Notes: generated by a model not told the origin, from the sequence alone. Numbered from the stretch's first letter, positions 37,864-46,583 are shown. The stretch is DNA of 64,000 bases from Enterococcus silesiacus (GCA_001465115.1 CP013614.1:2852001-2916000); one strand, 5' to 3'. Translations and numbers: made by a program.

Positions 37864-38856
37864 ATGAAACAATTGATCAATTCCAGTGGACACATGCGCC
37901 AGCAGTTACTAGCTGGACTGACTTATACATATAACGACAGACTTGATTGGCAAGTAGGTACTGGGATCGTCACTAAAAAAAAGATTGCTGAAAATAAAGT
38001 TGTCCTGATTAGTGGGGGCGGTTGTGGCCACGAACCGGCTCATGTCGGGTATATCGGGGAAAATATGCTGGATTGTGCAGTGATGGGCGCTATTTTTGAA
38101 CCACCTGCCGCAAGCGAAATTCTTCAAGCTATCGAGAAAACATATAATGGTCAAGGAACGTTATTGATCATCAAAAATTTTGAAAAGGATTTGGCGAGTT
38201 TTTTAGAAGCCGAGCACTTGGCGAAAGCAAAGGGATTATTCGTCTCTCATGTGATCGTAGATGATGATTGTTCTATTGAAAGCGGCACCTTTGAAAAGAG
38301 ACGACGAGGAGTTGCCGGAACGGTTTTTGTCCATAAAATTCTTGGAGCTGCAGCCGCGCAAGGGCATTCTTTAAATGAGCTGCATACATTAGGTGAACAG
38401 CTCATTCCTCGGATTAAGACATTAGGGGTTGCATTTTCTCCCGCTTCGCCGATTGGTATCATCCCTCAACAATATCAACTTGCAGAAGATGAAATGTACT
38501 TCGGAATCGGTATCCACGGAGAACCTGGCTACCGCATTGAAACGATGCGGTCCTCAGAACGCATCGCAATCGAGCTAGTCAATAAGCTCAAGCAACAATA
38601 TGAAAAAGCAGACCTGACCCAAGCTGCCATCTTAATAAACGGCTTAGGCAGTACGCCATTACTTGAACTAGGAATTTTTATGAACGATGTACAACAATTA
38701 CTAGATATAGAAGATATCAATGTGGTCTATAAACGAATGGGAAATTTTTTAACAGCTTACAATACAAACGGACTTTCTTTAACCTTATTAACAATCAAAG
38801 AAGAAAAATGGCTAACCTATCTAAATACACCGACAGACGCCTTTGGCTGGAAATAA
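37864..38856 (+). CDS. dhaQ: DhaK-like coactivator DhaQ
   Basis: A 330-residue DhaK paralogue divergent from dhaK. GGGCGHEPAHVGYIG and IGIHGEPG, with the dihydroxyacetone-binding His, are kept. The DhaK motif NYSGDIMNF is changed to NFEKDLASF, so the catalytic Asp is present in an altered loop. In L. lactis DhaQ binds dihydroxyacetone and joins DhaS to activate the operon; the linked dhaS-like gene supports the same role here. Confidence 0.88.
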   Translation: MKQLINSSGHMRQQLLAGLTYTYNDRLDWQVGTGIVTKKKIAENKVVLISGGGCGHEPAHVGYIGENMLDCAVMGAIFEPPAASEILQAIEKTYNGQGTLLIIKNFEKDLASFLEAEHLAKAKGLFVSHVIVDDDCSIESGTFEKRRRGVAGTVFVHKILGAAAAQGHSLNELHTLGEQLIPRIKTLGVAFSPASPIGIIPQQYQLAEDEMYFGIGIHGEPGYRIETMRSSERIAIELVNKLKQQYEKADLTQAAILINGLGSTPLLELGIFMNDVQQLLDIEDINVVYKRMGNFLTAYNTNGLSLTLLTIKEEKWLTYLNTPTDAFGWK

Positions 38857-38899
38857 GAAAAGCGAAATGAACCGTTTAGCCCTTGAGCAAATTAGGAAC
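38856..38899 (+). repeat. short repeat, copy A, after dhaQ
   Basis: AGAAAAGCGAAATGAACCGT..TTAGCCCTTGAGCAAAT. Closely matches 38976-39020 and is related to the repeats upstream of dhaK. Confidence 0.75.
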
Positions 38900-38934
38900 T
38901 GCTAGTAAAGATGCTCTTAATCTTTACTAGCAGT
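38898..38934. terminator. terminator after dhaQ
   Basis: ACTGCTAGTAAAGAT and ATCTTTACTAGCAGT form a perfect 15-bp stem. Confidence 0.8.
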
Positions 38935-38975
38935 TATCTATTTGACGACAGGGCTGGTTCATGTAGCTAGAGCAT

Positions 38976-39020
38976 AGAAAAGCGCAATGAAGCTGTTTAG
39001 CCCTTGAGCAAATAACGAAC
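38976..39020 (+). repeat. short repeat, copy B, between dhaQ and dhaS
   Basis: AGAAAAGCGCAATGAAGCTG..TTAGCCCTTGAGCAAAT; second copy of the element at 38856. Confidence 0.75.
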
Positions 39021-39025
39021 TAAGC

Positions 39026-39079
39026 AAAAATAATGAGTAGCAGTGTCATTTCATCCACACTCTGCTACTCATTATTTTT
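39026..39079. terminator. bidirectional terminator at the end of dhaS
   Basis: AAAAATAATGAGTAGCAG and CTGCTACTCATTATTTTT, 18-bp stem overlapping the dhaS stop codon. Confidence 0.9.
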
Positions 39080-39617
39080 CCTCAAAGCCTATTAGAAACG
39101 CAAATTTCATTTGTTCAGAAAATCGGTGAGCATCAACCTTACATCCTTCAATGATCCATTTAGTTGTTAGAGAGACAAACGCATTTGCGTAAAATTCCTC
39201 TAAAAACAAACGATCTGATTTTTTCATCTCACCCGATGACTGATCCTTGATCACAAGAACTTGGCTGATCAACACTTCAAGATGCTGTGTATAATACTCT
39301 TGAAACGAATTTTGTCCCTCAAAAAGCAAGATCTTTCGATAAAACAACTGATTCTCCTCAAAATAGACAAACAAATTTTCTACGATGACCTGCCAACCTT
39401 CATAAGCCAGATTGTCTTCAATTTTTTCAATCGCCTCTTGTTGAAAAATCCAATCCGCCAATTCATATTTATCCTGAAAATAATCATAAAATGTTTGACG
39501 CCGCATATTGCTTTCCTGCATGATTTTTGCGATCGTCACTTTTTCAAAACCACTATCTGAAACAAGTTTTTTGAATACCTTCGCAATTTTCTTTTTTGTG
39601 ATCAATGATCCTGTCAT
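39072..39617 (-). CDS. dhaS: TetR-family activator DhaS
   Basis: A 181-residue TetR-type protein. The HTH is seen at TIAKIMQESNMRRQTFYDYFQDKYELADWIFQ (about residues 24-55); the rest is helical with the DhaS-like NFVYFEENQLFYRKILLFEGQNSFQEYY pattern. In L. lactis DhaS with DhaQ and dihydroxyacetone activates dhaKLM. AAAGGTG precedes the ATG. Next to dhaQ but convergent with it. Confidence 0.85.
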   Translation of the reverse strand: MTGSLITKKKIAKVFKKLVSDSGFEKVTIAKIMQESNMRRQTFYDYFQDKYELADWIFQQEAIEKIEDNLAYEGWQVIVENLFVYFEENQLFYRKILLFEGQNSFQEYYTQHLEVLISQVLVIKDQSSGEMKKSDRLFLEEFYANAFVSLTTKWIIEGCKVDAHRFSEQMKFAFLIGFEEK

Positions 39618-39772
39618 TTGTCTGCACCTTTAATTTCTTTAGTCCTTTTATTGTACCAGTAAATGAACATTTAGAAAATCAATGATTCTGCGAGCGAACA
39701 AAAATAAGCTAAAACAGACAATCAACTCACCCGATTTTAGCTTATTTGTATAGTTTACGCTAGTGATTCTTA

Positions 39773-42109
39773 CTAATTTTGGCGTGCCAAGTACGTTTCT
39801 AGATAGTCACTTAATAGTTTATAGCCTTCCATTTTTTGTTCCACTTCTTTTGGACAATAAATCCATTTACCCATGACTTTTCGTTTCTTGGATAATATAC
39901 TGATCTCTTCTAAAAAATCACTCAAATCGTTGATTAATTGCTGCGTACTTAATTCGTTGCCTAACAAGATATCTTTCTTTTCCCGCTCATAAACAGAGGC
40001 CCATAAATACGGTAAGACTTCGATTTTACGAATATTAGCATAAAAGTCAGCTTTAGGTAGCATTCCTTTATGTCCTAGCCCTCGTCCTTGTTGGAAAAAT
40101 GAATGGATATCCCATTCTAATTTTTTCAAACGGCGCAAAGATGGTCCCTGCGGATCTAAGGCGTTATTATTATTATTATCGTATCCTTCCTCTAATGACC
40201 AGGAACTCCTTGTTTCTGCTGTTTGCGGATGTTTTTCTGAGACACGATCAAGCATTTCTTCGATTGCTAATGTCACTGTAGGTCTTTCTTCTGTTGCCTC
40301 TATGACAGGTCTCATTGGTCTATTAGCTTGTAAAAAAGTCTCTTTCGACGGGAAACTTCTAGTTGCTTGTGCAACTGGCTGTTGTGACACTGCAGGCCTT
40401 GTCGGCGGCGCTGGTGGTCCCATTATCGTATTATTGAAACTTGTCTCAGGAGTTTGCTGAACCGTTGTAGCGGTTGTTTTTTTCGCTACAGCAGCAGCTT
40501 GTGTCGTTTGACGCATCTTTTGTTCTAGCTCGGCTATTTTTTGATGTGCTTTGATTAATTGAACATCTACTTTACCAACAGTTTGTGTTAGTTTTTTTAT
40601 TTCAGTCGCATTAGATTTTAATTGCTCCTGATCTTTTTGGTGTTGCTCAGTCAATTTCTTTGCTGAATCACTTTTAGTCAGTTTAGCTGTAGGTACTTTT
40701 TTCTTTTCATTTTTAACAATGGTCAATTCTGCTTCAACCGTTTGTAATTTCCTTGTCAGTAGATCAATCTCTTTGTTCAACTTAAGTGTTTCCGACGCTG
40801 TCTCTTGTAATTGACCGTGGTCTTTTTCTATCCTTGCTATTGCTGCTGAATCTGGTTTTACCTTTGAAACAGTTGATTCGACAGTACTCAATTTATCATT
40901 GATCTGCTGCATCTGACGTGCGATCGTTGTGACTTCATCACTGGTCGATGTTAATTTATCTGCTATTCTATTTTGTTCATCCGCTGCTTTTCTCGCTGTA
41001 GAGAAGTTAAGCGATGGTCTTTTTTCTTGTTTATTTTTTTCAATTGTTTTATTCAAGTCTGCCACTTGTTGATCAGAACGATTCATTCTTTGTACTAGCA
41101 AATCGATCCTTTTTAATGTTTCGTCTAGACGATTCTCTATCGTTGGACCCGCTTTTTCGTCCGGACCAAAAACAATTTTAAATTTTGGCGGTGTTTTAGG
41201 TTTTGGTATCTTGGCTAATTTTTCGTCTACAGCTAGTTTAAATGTGGAAAATTCTTCCGCCAATTGTGCTATCTTTTCATTGACTGCTTTTAATTGTTTA
41301 GCATTTTCAAATTCTAATGCCTCTTTTGCAGCTACTTTACTTTGTACTACTTTAACAACAGGCGGTGTCCTTTTGTCCTTAACAGTTTGGACTTCTTTAT
41401 AAATGTCATTCAGATTTTCGCTAAATTGATTCATCATCTCTGTCAAAAGTAAGACTTCACTATTCGTTTCCTGTAAGCCTTTAACCATTTCAATTGGTAG
41501 ATCTTCAGAGAAACTTGAGAGATGCTCTAATGGTAGTTCAGGAACTTCTAAACTGCTGATCCAAGTACGTAGATCACTTATTTGCAACTTACTGAGTGGA
41601 TGTGCTAATGCTAGCAGTAGTGTGACATACACAGCTTTTTGTGTCACACGCACATAAAGATTTTTTGCGACACAATCCTCAAATTCATGATTAAATTGCT
41701 CTGGAAGATCAGCTAACAATCCTTCGAATTGTTCTGGTTGCTCATAATCTGTCGTTAATTCAAATTTTCTTAATAGATAAACAGAATATTGACTCAATAC
41801 ATCATCCGAATAGAGCTCTTCTCCTAACCGACTTGCTTCGATTTCTTTTCTTAAAAAAACTTTTTTATTCCCTGCAGTATTTTTCGTAAGATTCAACTTT
41901 TCCATATGTACTAACGGCCCCTTTTTTACTTGTACCTTACCTTTTTTATTTAGAAACACTCTTGTTATAATTAAAGAGGCTGGCGTTAACGTTTCACTTT
42001 GAAAATCAAGACCACCGACTTTTCGCAAAAGCCGATCAGATTGAATGGGTCCGTTTATTATCGAAGTAACTTCCGCAACACCGAGTGATTTAGATTTAGG
42101 CCGCAACAA
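39773..42109 (-). CDS. large cytosolic coiled-coil protein, unknown
   Basis: About 780 residues with no signal peptide or membrane helix. An N-terminal region (about 1-190) looks globular; residues 190-560 are heptad-rich, Lys/Glu/Gln-rich coiled coil in several blocks; a Pro-rich linker follows (MGPPAPPTRPAVSQQP); then a run of five Asn and a compact, aromatic-containing C-terminal domain (RRLKKLEWDIHSFFQQGRGLG to the end). The start is uncertain: no ATG is near; TTG 42109 has GTGGAG seven bases upstream and TTG 42133 is one base from GAGGGGA. Flanked by unrelated single genes. I do not recognise the family. Confidence 0.75.
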   Translation of the reverse strand: MLRPKSKSLGVAEVTSIINGPIQSDRLLRKVGGLDFQSETLTPASLIITRVFLNKKGKVQVKKGPLVHMEKLNLTKNTAGNKKVFLRKEIEASRLGEELYSDDVLSQYSVYLLRKFELTTDYEQPEQFEGLLADLPEQFNHEFEDCVAKNLYVRVTQKAVYVTLLLALAHPLSKLQISDLRTWISSLEVPELPLEHLSSFSEDLPIEMVKGLQETNSEVLLLTEMMNQFSENLNDIYKEVQTVKDKRTPPVVKVVQSKVAAKEALEFENAKQLKAVNEKIAQLAEEFSTFKLAVDEKLAKIPKPKTPPKFKIVFGPDEKAGPTIENRLDETLKRIDLLVQRMNRSDQQVADLNKTIEKNKQEKRPSLNFSTARKAADEQNRIADKLTSTSDEVTTIARQMQQINDKLSTVESTVSKVKPDSAAIARIEKDHGQLQETASETLKLNKEIDLLTRKLQTVEAELTIVKNEKKKVPTAKLTKSDSAKKLTEQHQKDQEQLKSNATEIKKLTQTVGKVDVQLIKAHQKIAELEQKMRQTTQAAAVAKKTTATTVQQTPETSFNNTIMGPPAPPTRPAVSQQPVAQATRSFPSKETFLQANRPMRPVIEATEERPTVTLAIEEMLDRVSEKHPQTAETRSSWSLEEGYDNNNNNALDPQGPSLRRLKKLEWDIHSFFQQGRGLGHKGMLPKADFYANIRKIEVLPYLWASVYEREKKDILLGNELSTQQLINDLSDFLEEISILSKKRKVMGKWIYCPKEVEQKMEGYKLLSDYLETYLARQN

Positions 42110-42269
42110 GCATATGCTCCACTTATGTGCCAATCCCCTCTACATCTTTTTTATAGTTCTATGTTTATTACGTTCTTTTTTAAACAATCATTTTTAATTT
42201 TACCTTATAAACGATAATAGTTTTTTCAAAAAATGTAGCAATACAGGAAATATTTGAGAAAAATAATAA

Positions 42270-42308
42270 AAACCGGAATAAAACTACATAAATAGTTTTA
42301 CCCCAGTT
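42270..42308 (-). terminator. terminator after TMEM175-like gene
   Basis: TAAAACTA and TAGTTTTA with flanking partly paired AAAC..GG/CC..GTTT, just beyond the stop. Confidence 0.65.
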
Positions 42309-42328
42309 TCTCTCATTCAATGATACCT

Positions 42329-42907
42329 TCACTCTTTGTATCGCTTTTCAATTCGTCGATCAGGAATGATCCACATAACCAAAATACCAATATTTACAAT
42401 TAATACAAAATAAGGATGAATCAGCCAGCCTAAACCTATACCTAAAATATTTAAAAATATCGTGAGATAAGATTTATTATACCGCTGAAATAATTCACCT
42501 AATGTAGAATCACTGCCATTTACCCGAATTAATTCTCGAGTCAGTACTAAATAGGAAATATTTGCTAACAGTGCCATCACACCATAAGTCAGCTGTGGTA
42601 CTAGGCTATCAATAAAATCGCCTACCCATGCAGTTGCGAAAGGAACCAGCGTCAAGGTGAAAATAAAAAAATTATTCGCCCACAGCACACGTCCATCAAT
42701 TTTTTGAACTAATTGAAACATATGATGATGATTATTCCAATAAATTGCTAGCATCACAAAACTAACGATATAAATAAATAGTTTCCGTTCAACACCAGCT
42801 AGACCAGCTAAAGTATCTGTTGTTGGTTGATGCAACTCTAAGACTAAGATAGTCATCACGATTGCAATAACCGCATCTGTAAAAGCTTCGACTCTTGATT
42901 TTGACAT
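42329..42907 (-). CDS. TMEM175-like (DUF1211) potassium channel family protein
   Basis: A 192-residue protein with six hydrophobic helices. SKSRVEAFTDAVIAIVMTILVLEL at the start is the (F/A)xDxxxAI signature that lines the pore in TMEM175 channels; bacterial members form tetramers and conduct K+. ATG 42907 follows GAGGAG; an ATG three codons upstream is inside the spacing region. Divergent from the small membrane protein at 43074. Confidence 0.88.
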   Translation of the reverse strand: MSKSRVEAFTDAVIAIVMTILVLELHQPTTDTLAGLAGVERKLFIYIVSFVMLAIYWNNHHHMFQLVQKIDGRVLWANNFFIFTLTLVPFATAWVGDFIDSLVPQLTYGVMALLANISYLVLTRELIRVNGSDSTLGELFQRYNKSYLTIFLNILGIGLGWLIHPYFVLIVNIGILVMWIIPDRRIEKRYKE

Positions 42908-42970
42908 GTTTCTCATCTCCTCTTTTTTTATTTTACGTCCTTTTTAGGCAAATGCAATAAAAAAGACCCG

Positions 42971-43005
42971 CCTTAAGGTGGACAGAAAATCAGCCTAAAG
43001 GTGGA
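42971..43005. promoter_or_regulatory. tandem direct repeat, possible activator site
   Basis: CCTTAAGGTGGA (42971-42982) and CCTAAAGGTGGA (42994-43005) are 23 bases apart, about two helical turns, immediately upstream of the 43074 gene's promoter. Confidence 0.6.
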
Positions 43006-43024
43006 TTCTTTGACTAAAGATTCT

Positions 43025-43033
43025 TGCTATACT
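43025..43033 (+). promoter_or_regulatory. extended -10 of the 66-residue membrane protein gene
   Basis: TGCTATACT, extended -10; no good -35 at the right distance, which fits activation from the tandem repeat upstream. Confidence 0.55.
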
Positions 43034-43073
43034 TTATTCATAGACAACAAGACAAAAAATGGAGGTTTTCATA

Positions 43074-43274
43074 ATGAGACAACGATCAATGGTAATGAAT
43101 ATATTAATGGTAATCGGGTTATTTTTCGTAGGAAGTATTATTTTAAGTATTGTACTCGGACTTTTAGGTGGTCTGTTATGGTTTGCAATTAAAATCATGA
43201 TCCCAGTCGCTATCGCTGTTTGGTTAGTACGTATGATTTCTGGATCATCAAATAATCGTCGTAGATATTACTAA
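43074..43274 (+). CDS. small membrane protein, unknown
   Basis: A 66-residue protein with two helices (LMVIGLFFVGSIILSIVLGLL and LWFAIKIMIPVAIAVWLV) and a basic tail ending RRRYY. GGAGG eight bases before the ATG. It has its own promoter, a tandem operator-like repeat and a terminator. Size and layout recall envelope-stress small proteins, but I cannot name a family. Confidence 0.8.
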   Translation: MRQRSMVMNILMVIGLFFVGSIILSIVLGLLGGLLWFAIKIMIPVAIAVWLVRMISGSSNNRRRYY

Positions 43275-43316
43275 GCTTAGTAGCTAGTTAAGCATATAGT
43301 GCTTCTTATATAAATA

Positions 43317-43361
43317 AAAACCTACAACAATCAGAGGAATTTTCTGATTTTTGTAGGTTTT
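43317..43361. terminator. terminator after the 66-residue gene
   Basis: AAAACCTACAA.AATCAG and CTGATT.TTGTAGGTTTT. Confidence 0.88.
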
Positions 43362-43499
43362 GCTTGTTGAGATCAGAGAAACAATACCTAAGAACAACGA
43401 AACCCGTTGCTACCTTTACTTTGGGCTTTGTTATTATTAATTACAATCAATGGGTGGTTTACATAGAAATTTTAACTGACTACTCTTAGTGTACTTGTA

Positions 43500-44591
43500 T
43501 TATTTACTGATATCTCCGCGGAAAGCTTGCTCAAGGTTATCAAAATAATTGATTGAACCTTTTGTTTGGATTTCCCATTTGTCTTCCTTTTTCTTCATTG
43601 TTAACTTAAATCCATCACCATAATTGTCAATGCTTACAGGTTTTGTATTTTTGAAGATCTCAGGTAACTTGTCTAGTTCTGCTTTTTGAGCAGCTTTACT
43701 TCTCTCATCATACTCTTGATCTCTGTGGGCTTCGTAATATTCTTTATTAGCAGCTTCCATGTCATCTTTCATTTCTTTAAATGACAAGCCTTCTGTATTG
43801 ATCGTTACTTCCGCTACATCAGGGAAATAAGAAGCAATTTGATAATCAACTGTTGCTACTTTCGCATTGTCTTCTCTAAATACTTTTGCAAGTGCTAATC
43901 CTTCTTCATCCGTCACTTTATAATCATAGAATTTTTTCTTGATTGCTTTATTGAAGTTTTCATCAAAATTTTTGACTGCTTCATCACGATCATTCGCAAC
44001 AAGTTTATTGTAGTCTTTGTTTTCAGTAGCTAAAAAAACTTCATCAATGAAGGCTGTTGCTACCTTGGTTGCATCTTCACTATGATCTTTATAATCAGAT
44101 GCATCGACATCAAGAATAATCGGCTTCGGCTCTTTTTCTACTTCATAAATTCTAGGCTCAAAATGTACTTTGTATTTTGCCTTTTTTTCTACAGGAAATA
44201 CGATATAACCCGTTTTGCTTTTCTTAGCAGAAATCTTCTCATACGCAAGTAATGGTGTTTTACTATCATCTAGATAAAGACTTAATGCTTCAATTTTACT
44301 GTCGTCCTCATCATAAAGCATGATATCTGTAGCACTCATATCTAAACTTTTATCTGTGACATTTTTGATCGTTACTTTTAATGCAAGAAAGCCTTCCCCA
44401 TCTTCGGCTTCCTCATCTTTTGGTAGCACATATTCTCCTTCATCAATTGAAAGAGCAGCAATTGCAGATTTTGATGCTTTTGTTTCTGTTTTACCATCGT
44501 CTCCACTTTTTTTAGACGATCCTGTTCCTCCGCATGCTGCTAATGAAATAATCGCAACCGCTGATAAAAAGACTAATCCTAACTTCTTCAT
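43500..44591 (-). CDS. DUF5105-type lipoprotein
   Basis: A 363-residue lipoprotein with signal peptide MKKLGLVFLSAVAIISLAAC and lipobox LAAC (Cys20). After a Ser/Lys/Asp-rich linker comes a DUF4352-like beta domain (about 45-150; VTIKNVTDKSLDMSATDIMLYDEDD) and a mainly helical C-terminal part (about 155-363) like DUF5105. AAGGAG precedes the ATG. Function unknown; anchored outside the cell. Confidence 0.85.
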   Translation of the reverse strand: MKKLGLVFLSAVAIISLAACGGTGSSKKSGDDGKTETKASKSAIAALSIDEGEYVLPKDEEAEDGEGFLALKVTIKNVTDKSLDMSATDIMLYDEDDSKIEALSLYLDDSKTPLLAYEKISAKKSKTGYIVFPVEKKAKYKVHFEPRIYEVEKEPKPIILDVDASDYKDHSEDATKVATAFIDEVFLATENKDYNKLVANDRDEAVKNFDENFNKAIKKKFYDYKVTDEEGLALAKVFREDNAKVATVDYQIASYFPDVAEVTINTEGLSFKEMKDDMEAANKEYYEAHRDQEYDERSKAAQKAELDKLPEIFKNTKPVSIDNYGDGFKLTMKKKEDKWEIQTKGSINYFDNLEQAFRGDISK

Positions 44592-44721
44592 TCTATTCTC
44601 CTTCTAACATTTATTGAACACCCTTTTTATTTTACTATAGTCAGGAACGGACTTTATCTCAATCTTCTTATAGTTATTCTAATTTTTTGAGAATTTAAAC
44701 TGTTTTTTTCAAATATAGTCA

Positions 44722-45501
44722 TTATTTCGTATACATTTTGTCCCGATACAGCAACAATTGCTGTTCTTTGATTTTTTCAATAGCACTAACAGCATAATCG
44801 ATCCCCATATGATACTCTTTGTGCACTTGTTTGGAAACAGTTAAAAGGTTGGCTTCATGATCACTTCCGCCTTCTGAGACAAAAATTAAATGATGGATCT
44901 CTACTTGATGATCACTTGCTGGAATTCTGACACCGAAACGATTGGTAAGTGCTAAATCAGCTCCTGTTACTCTACAATAAAATTGATCCCGACTAGCTAT
45001 TCTGTATGGTAACGTGGAGATTCCTCGTTTGAAAAATGTTGCTTTTCCATAATTACGACTGCATCGATCCGAACAAAAGGATGTTCGTCTCCCCTCAAGC
45101 TTTTGATTACACCACTTACAGAGTTGTTTATCTTCCCTAAAATCGATTGTTTCAAAACCGAGTTCTTCTCCAAACGCTTTTTCATATTCATAAAGGCTTA
45201 ACCAACGTCTCGTATATGTTTCAGTTTTTTCCTGTAAACGTAACTGGCTTCCTTTTGCCTTATAAATATATTTGTCAGGAATCAATTCAACAGTCTGCTG
45301 GATTTCTTTTTTTCTTGCTTTGGAAAAGGCTGAAACATCATTTTGAGGCAACACACCGATGCCAAATTGCCCAATCGTTTTGCATTTAAAACAAATATAA
45401 AATTGGGCCTGATCAGAAGTTTCATCTGAAAAAAGCAACTCTACTTTTCTTGAGCATTTAGGGCAATAGGCTTTTGGTAGTTTAAAGCGATGATAATCCA
45501 T
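44722..45501 (-). CDS. HNH endonuclease domain protein with zinc ribbons
   Basis: A 259-residue protein with three zinc-type parts: an N-terminal ribbon (YCPKCSRKVE..FYICFKCKTIG, residues 12-45), a central treble-clef-like ribbon (LCKWCNQKLEGRRTSFCSDRCSRNYG, about 130-155), and a C-terminal HNH nuclease motif (EIHHLIFVSEGGSDHEANLLTVSKQVHKEYH). The HNH His-His pair and Asn are present. No signal or membrane segment. Single gene; target and role (defence, repair or other) unknown. Confidence 0.8.
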   Translation of the reverse strand: MDYHRFKLPKAYCPKCSRKVELLFSDETSDQAQFYICFKCKTIGQFGIGVLPQNDVSAFSKARKKEIQQTVELIPDKYIYKAKGSQLRLQEKTETYTRRWLSLYEYEKAFGEELGFETIDFREDKQLCKWCNQKLEGRRTSFCSDRCSRNYGKATFFKRGISTLPYRIASRDQFYCRVTGADLALTNRFGVRIPASDHQVEIHHLIFVSEGGSDHEANLLTVSKQVHKEYHMGIDYAVSAIEKIKEQQLLLYRDKMYTK

Positions 45502-45569
45502 AATCTCATTCCTTCATATTTTTTTCTATTATAACTTATTTTATTGATAAAATTGCTAAAACCAAAAAA

Positions 45570-45616
45570 GCGAGGCTGGGATCAGAAGAAAACACTTCTG
45601 GCCTATCCTCACTTCC
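45570..45616. terminator. terminator after the duplicated coiled-coil gene
   Basis: GAGGcTGGGATCAGAAG with CTTCTGgCCTATCCTC; a palindrome of the GGGACAGAAG kind frequent in enterococci. Confidence 0.7.
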
Positions 45617-45635
45617 GCTTACTTCTATAAAATCT

Positions 45636-46037
45636 TTAACCTAATTGATCTGTTTTTTTAACGATTTTTTTAATTTCGTGAATTGCCTTCTTTTGTTCTA
45701 AATAGCTTTTCACTTTATTTTCGTCGCTATCGATTTTGCCTAATGTATTATCTAGTTTATCGATTTCAGCATTGATTTGATACACTAATGAATCTTGATC
45801 ATTGATCCAGTTTTCAGCATTTTCGACTGCTTTATCATGCGCTTTTTGTTCTTCTTTTTCGATCTTATTTTCTTTGCGGATAATTGATTTTACTTCGTGC
45901 AACGCTTTTTCCTGTTCATAAAAATGTTTGATTTTGCTATCAGTGTCTTCCATTTTTCCAAGAGTCACGTCTAGCTTATCCATTTCTTTACCGATTTTTT
46001 CTACTAATTTTACTTCTTTTTCTGCATAATTTGCCAT
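45636..46037 (-). CDS. charged coiled-coil protein with internal duplication
   Basis: A 133-residue, very Lys/Glu-rich helical protein. Residues about 11-55 (LVEKIGKEMDKLDVTLGKME..EQEKALHEVKSIIRK) are repeated at about 83-130 (LVYQINAEIDKLDNTLGKID..EQKKAIHEIKKIVKK). AGGAGG precedes the ATG. It lies 18 bases after the HdeD-like gene, so it is probably co-transcribed; a stress role is inferred only from that. Confidence 0.8.
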   Translation of the reverse strand: MANYAEKEVKLVEKIGKEMDKLDVTLGKMEDTDSKIKHFYEQEKALHEVKSIIRKENKIEKEEQKAHDKAVENAENWINDQDSLVYQINAEIDKLDNTLGKIDSDENKVKSYLEQKKAIHEIKKIVKKTDQLG

Positions 46038-46055
46038 TACTTGTTCCTCCTTGTC

Positions 46056-46583
46056 TTATCTAAATGCGTAAACGATATGCGTGATACCAAAAAGCATAAA
46101 ATAAAATCCAACTAGAAAACTTAATGTTAGCGCGGAAGATAAAGGGTTCATCAATAACATAATCCCTAAAATGATTCCCAAAATATCCACGACTAATGTA
46201 AACCAGAAGTAGCCCATACTAACTGATTTCGCCAAATCTAAAGCGAATAATCCAAAAACAGAGTCTAAGATAAACCAAATCGCAAATATAAAGGGTAACG
46301 CTGCAACCCCGATGTTTAAGTTAAATAGGAAATATACCCCGATTATAATATCGATTACACCTAAAATAATTGGCGCATAAGCTTTATAGCCTGTTAATTC
46401 CTTCATTCTGTTACGAACAAAAATTTCAAAAATCCCTTTAAGAATCGCAAAAATAGCAAACACCATCACAATTGCGATCAAGTTTCCAGCTGGATCTTGA
46501 AATGACAATAACGCCGTTAAAACAAATAGAATTCCCAGAATCAAAGATCCCCAGTCTATACCTTTTTTACTTGTTTCATTCAT
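46056..46583 (-). CDS. HdeD/DUF308 family membrane protein
   Basis: A 175-residue protein with six helices in three pairs, the DUF308 repeat layout of HdeD, an E. coli acid-resistance membrane protein. WGSLILGILFVLTALLSFQDP and LGVIDIIIGVYFLFNLNIGV show the repeat pattern. Followed closely by the charged coiled-coil gene. Confidence 0.85.
   Translation of the reverse strand: MNETSKKGIDWGSLILGILFVLTALLSFQDPAGNLIAIVMVFAIFAILKGIFEIFVRNRMKELTGYKAYAPIILGVIDIIIGVYFLFNLNIGVAALPFIFAIWFILDSVFGLFALDLAKSVSMGYFWFTLVVDILGIILGIMLLMNPLSSALTLSFLVGFYFMLFGITHIVYAFR

Noticed and set aside
40150..40180. Five-fold TTA/AAT trinucleotide run in the coiled-coil gene as a phase-variable tract
   Set aside because: Changes in units of three bases would not shift the frame; it encodes a short Asn run.
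42110..42133. Eight extra N-terminal codons of the coiled-coil protein from TTG 42133
   Set aside because: The putative ribosome binding site is only one base from that TTG; kept as an alternative but not preferred.
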